From: Omnitrophica bacterium RIFOXYB12_FULL_50_7
GTDB taxonomy: Bacteria > Omnitrophota > Omnitrophia > Omnitrophales > Aquincolibacteriaceae
Assembly: GCA_001804345.1 (NCBI GenBank)
Contig: MHFU01000058.1
Location: forward strand, 771 to 7,547
Length of the DNA: 6,777 nt
Reading direction: 5' to 3'
Positions within the stretch are counted from its first letter, which is position 1. Each line of letters begins with the position of its first letter. A program made the position numbers and the translations under genes. Under the pieces are notes generated by a model. The model ran no database searches. It was not told the origin of the DNA and saw nothing but the letters and a program-made list of their open reading frames with translations. Positions 4,882-6,777 of the stretch are shown one piece after another.

Positions 4882-5610
4882 TTACCATCCCCCGCTCGCG
4901 CCGCCGCCACCAAAACCGCCGCCACCGCCCGAAAATCCGCCGAAGCTGCCACCGCCACTCCGGAATCCGCCACCCATGGGCACAAAAAAACCGCCTCTCC
5001 CCCGACGTCCCGCGATACGGTTCGACGCCTGGGCGCATAAATGAAAAACGAAAAAGACACCGAAAAGAACTATCAATCGCCCCAAGGCATTCGGATTGTC
5101 TTTTCGCGAAACACCCTTGAATTCTCCTTGCGTGGCCTTCATGATCGCGTCTGTGCCGGCCAAAATCCCGCCCGAGTAATCGCCTTTACGAAAATGAGGC
5201 GCGACAACCCCGCTAATGATCTGGCCCGACAAGGCGTCCGTCAAAACGCCTTCGAGCCCGTAACCGACTTCGATGCGCATTTTCCGGTCATTTTTGAATA
5301 TGAGAAATATCGCACCGTTGTCCCTTCCTTTTTGCCCCACTTTCCAGGCCTCGGCAAGACGCATGGAAAAATCCTCCAGCGAATCACCTTCAAGGGAAGG
5401 GAAAGTGGCCACCACAACCTGGTTTGAGGTTTTTTCTTCGAAAGCGCGGAGAGCCGTTTCAAGACCCGCTTTTGCGGACGAAGACAAAAACCCGGCACGA
5501 TCAGTCACATAACCGTCCGCGCGTTTGGGGACTTCGAGGGCGGAAAGACGGGAAAGGCCTAAAAGAGAAAATATTACGGCATAAAAAAATATTTTTTTAA
5601 ATCGCGGCAT
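4882..5610 (-). CDS. YgcG-like TPM-domain protein, exported and membrane-anchored, with Gly-rich tail
   Basis: A 242-residue protein from the ATG at 5608-5610. The N-terminus MPRFKKIFFYAVIFSLLGL...LSA is a signal peptide with likely cleavage near residue 24. The TPM domain follows (about 30-160) with the family opening VPKRADGYVTDRAGFLS, then NQVVVATFPSLEG, GRDNGAIFLIFKNDRKMRIEVGYGLEGVLTD and HFRKGDYSGGI. A membrane helix (about 177-193) and a basic segment come next. The tail of about 43 residues is almost only Gly, Phe and Ser and ends SGGW, characteristic of YgcG-type proteins. The TPM domain should face the periplasm. The frame stays open upstream to 5763, but that part is repeat DNA, so the longer version is rejected. 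The Shine-Dalgarno is weak, perhaps because the repeat abuts the start. It follows lemA and probably works with it at the envelope; the molecular activity is unproven. Confidence 0.88.
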   Translation of the reverse strand: MPRFKKIFFYAVIFSLLGLSRLSALEVPKRADGYVTDRAGFLSSSAKAGLETALRAFEEKTSNQVVVATFPSLEGDSLEDFSMRLAEAWKVGQKGRDNGAIFLIFKNDRKMRIEVGYGLEGVLTDALSGQIISGVVAPHFRKGDYSGGILAGTDAIMKATQGEFKGVSRKDNPNALGRLIVLFGVFFVFHLCAQASNRIAGRRGRGGFFVPMGGGFRSGGGSFGGFSGGGGGFGGGGASGGW

Positions 5611-5618
5611 TCTTTTCA

Positions 5619-5738
5619 GGAAATTCCAAGAACCAAAAACCAAATCCCAAACAAATTCCAATGGCCCAAATTTTAAAAACACCAAACCTTGGGATTTGAA
5701 ATTTGGAACTTGCTTGGAACTTGGATCTTGGAATTTGG
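5619..5738. repeat. CCAA/TTGG-type imperfect palindromic repeat between lemA and the TPM gene
   Basis: The left half is CCAA-rich and the right half TTGG-rich on the same strand. AAATTCCAAG (5621-5630) pairs exactly with CTTGGAATTT (5727-5736), and CAAATCCCAA (5641-5650) pairs exactly with TTGGGATTTG (5689-5698), nested inside. AAATTCCAA recurs at 5653-5661. The whole 120-bp unit could fold as a long imperfect hairpin. It resembles the dispersed intergenic repeats common in several uncultivated lineages. It reaches to within about 10 bases of the TPM start codon. Confidence 0.65.
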
Positions 5739-5799
5739 CGCTTAAACCGCCCAAAGCGATCATGAAAAATCCGTTTGCTTATTTCTTGCAAAATACCGT

Positions 5800-6396
5800 T
5801 TAAAACTTCACCTGAGGCACGGTTTTAGCGTCTTGATCGGCCTGGAAATAGGCTTTATTCTTAAAGCCCATGACCTTCGCCGCAATTATATTCGGAAAAC
5901 GGCGGCGGAAAGCGTTAAAATCCTGAGCGGCTTCATTGAAACGCTTACGCTCAACCGTAATGCGATTCTCGGTTCCTTCCAGCTGAGTCTGAAGCGCGAG
6001 GAAATTCTGACTGGCCTTGAGGTTCGGATATCGTTCCACCACCACCAAAAGACGACTTAAAGCTGAGGTGAGCTGGGTTTGGGCTTCCTGGAACTTCGCG
6101 AGAGAATCAGGGTTATTGAGCATCTCCGGAGAAATATTCATTTTGGAGATCTTGGAACGCGCTTCGACCACGTTCTGAAGGGTCTCCTTTTCATGCGCCG
6201 CGTAACCTTTCACCGTCGCAACCAGGTTCGGCACAAGATCCGCACGCCGCTGATAAACGTTTTCTACCTGCGACCAAGCGCTGTTAACACCTTCTTCTTT
6301 GGTCACAAGATTGTTGTAAACGCCGCCGAACACAAGCGCCCCAAAAAGTACGACAAGAACAATAACACCGAGCGTGATGAGCAATCCCTTTTTCAT
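5800..6396 (-). CDS. lemA: LemA family protein
   Basis: A 198-residue protein with a short basic N-terminus (MKKG) and one membrane helix (about 5-26), followed by a long, almost wholly alpha-helical body. The family signature is clear: YNNLVTKEEGVNSAWSQVE, then YQRRADLVPNLVATVKGYAAHEKETL (27-73), ERYPNLKASQNFLALQ (121-136), LEGTENRITVERKRFN (139-154), and a C-terminus YFQADQDAKTVPQVKF. Length is normal for the family. LemA proteins are membrane-anchored with the helical bundle outside the cytoplasmic membrane; their biochemical role is not settled. AAGGAGG seven bases before the ATG fixes the start. A promoter precedes it at 6441-6470. The downstream TPM genes on the same strand make a lemA-TPM-TPM set that probably shares this promoter, although a 189-bp spacer filled by a repeat separates the first two genes. 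Confidence 0.95.
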   Translation of the reverse strand: MKKGLLITLGVIVLVVLFGALVFGGVYNNLVTKEEGVNSAWSQVENVYQRRADLVPNLVATVKGYAAHEKETLQNVVEARSKISKMNISPEMLNNPDSLAKFQEAQTQLTSALSRLLVVVERYPNLKASQNFLALQTQLEGTENRITVERKRFNEAAQDFNAFRRRFPNIIAAKVMGFKNKAYFQADQDAKTVPQVKF

Positions 6397-6403
6397 GAAC
6401 GAT

Positions 6404-6410
6404 CCTCCTT
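6404..6410 (-). promoter_or_regulatory. Strong Shine-Dalgarno of lemA
   Basis: The minus strand reads AAGGAGG, then seven bases, then the lemA ATG. This is the best ribosome-binding match in the window, suggesting LemA is made in higher amounts than the weakly initiated TPM protein downstream. Confidence 0.75.
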
Positions 6411-6440
6411 GATAATGGGGTGACGAAAAACAACGGGCGT

Positions 6441-6470
6441 ATTATAGCCTCTCGTGGAAATTCTTGGCAA
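6441..6470 (-). promoter_or_regulatory. Sigma70-type promoter of the lemA-TPM genes
   Basis: On the minus strand the -35 is TTGCCA (6465-6470, five of six) and the -10 is TATAAT (6441-6446, perfect), with an 18-bp spacer. Transcription would start near 6434, giving a leader of about 38 nt. It separates lemA from the outer-membrane gene upstream into its own unit. Confidence 0.65.
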
Positions 6471-6506
6471 TCAATTAAAGCAGAAAATCTGGGAAGAACT
6501 GGATTT

Positions 6507-6777
6507 TTAGTAATTCGCGTTGATCGTGAAATGAAGCTGGGAGTGTCCTGCCTCCGTGATCGGTTTATCCCCAAGAGGAATACCCCACTCAAGACGCGCG
6601 GAAAGAATCTTCCGAAAGCGGAGCTCAAAACCTCCGCCCACACCCATCAGAAAATCAGAGCGCTTTTCACCAGCATTGGGATCATGCGCGCGACCGTAAC
6701 CGGTATCAAAGAAAATAATAGCGTTCAACTGATCCTTCAGCGGGGCGGTATCATACGGAAGCTTCCACTGATCCGGC
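6507..6777 (-). CDS. C-terminal end of a TpsB/ShlB-FhaC-type (Omp85 superfamily) outer-membrane protein, partial
   Basis: The last 89 codons of a gene that enters from the right edge; the true start is outside the window. The visible part is the end of a beta-barrel: LNAIIFFDTGYGRAHDP, a gap with LMGVGGGFELRFRKILSARLEWGIPLGD, and the final strand HFTINANY with an aromatic last residue, as needed for BAM recognition. F-F-D-x-G-Y-G followed by G-x-G-x-G-x-x-x-R-x..L-S-A-R-L-x-W-G-I-P-L-G is the usual ending of the hemolysin-activator (two-partner secretion transporter) barrel. The POTRA domains that would confirm the class are not visible; another Omp85-like barrel is possible. No secreted TpsA partner is in the window. 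Its stop is 110 bp before lemA. Confidence 0.75.
   Translation of the reverse strand, partial: PDQWKLPYDTAPLKDQLNAIIFFDTGYGRAHDPNAGEKRSDFLMGVGGGFELRFRKILSARLEWGIPLGDKPITEAGHSQLHFTINANY

Noticed and set aside
4885..5000. GCC/CCA-rich tandem-like stretch as a CRISPR or satellite repeat
   Set aside because: It is the coding complement of the Gly-rich tail of the TPM protein; there are no regular repeats and spacers.
5611..5763. 51-residue N-terminal extension of the TPM protein
   Set aside because: The extension is a translation of the CCAA/TTGG repeat, while a normal signal peptide begins at the ATG at 5610.
5764..5799. Possible terminator after lemA
   Set aside because: Only a 5-bp TTTGC/GCAAA stem with a 9-base loop; too weak to call.

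Overview
The window carries a single-direction block of bacterial genes. Every supported gene, including the tRNA, is on the minus strand, so transcription runs from high to low coordinates. The partial outer-membrane barrel protein at the right edge points to a diderm (Gram-negative-type) bacterium. Coding is dense, and three of the spacers are filled by short, partly palindromic, apparently non-coding repeats. That style, with LemA/TPM genes and a GH77 enzyme of the DPE2/E. coli-like motif type, recalls uncultivated PVC-related lineages such as Omnitrophota. This placement is an impression from gene and repeat style, not a demonstrated assignment.

Right end, in transcription order: the last 89 codons of a TpsB/Omp85-type outer-membrane barrel protein (6507-6777, cut by the window edge). 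Next comes a lemA gene (5800-6396) with a good sigma70-like promoter and a strong Shine-Dalgarno. Two TPM-domain genes follow. One encodes an exported, membrane-anchored protein with a Gly-rich tail ending in GGW (4882-5610). The other encodes a short protein with no signal peptide (4314-4760). lemA-TPM-TPM is a recurrent envelope-associated gene set whose biochemical role is poorly defined.

Middle: a hypothetical protein of unknown function (3664-4191), then a 4-alpha-glucanotransferase (malQ, 1783-3621) with all three GH77 catalytic motifs. Their spacer holds an 11-bp perfect palindrome. After malQ comes a tightly coupled pair: a membrane-anchored DsbA-like thiol oxidoreductase with a CPSC site (988-1725), and a four-helix MauE/DoxX-like membrane protein with a CGCFG motif (524-988). 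The two overlap by one base (TAATG) and probably form a disulfide-handling module.

Left end: a tRNA-Pro(GGG) gene (378-451) is followed, 121 bp past its 3' end, by the start of a tyrosine-recombinase (integrase) gene that runs off the left edge (1-256). This is the classic geometry of an integrative element inserted at a tRNA 3' end, so the sequence left of about 378 is probably mobile DNA and the rest host chromosome. The int control region is compact and ornate: a TTGACG-17-TATAAT promoter whose -35 lies inside a 14-bp perfect inverted repeat, two AGGTACCA boxes near the expected transcription start, and an 11-bp inverted copy of the tRNA 3' end in the leader. This region and the oxidoreductase/MauE pair are the most interesting parts of the window. 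I saw no CRISPR array, rRNA, insertion sequence or obvious new defence system.
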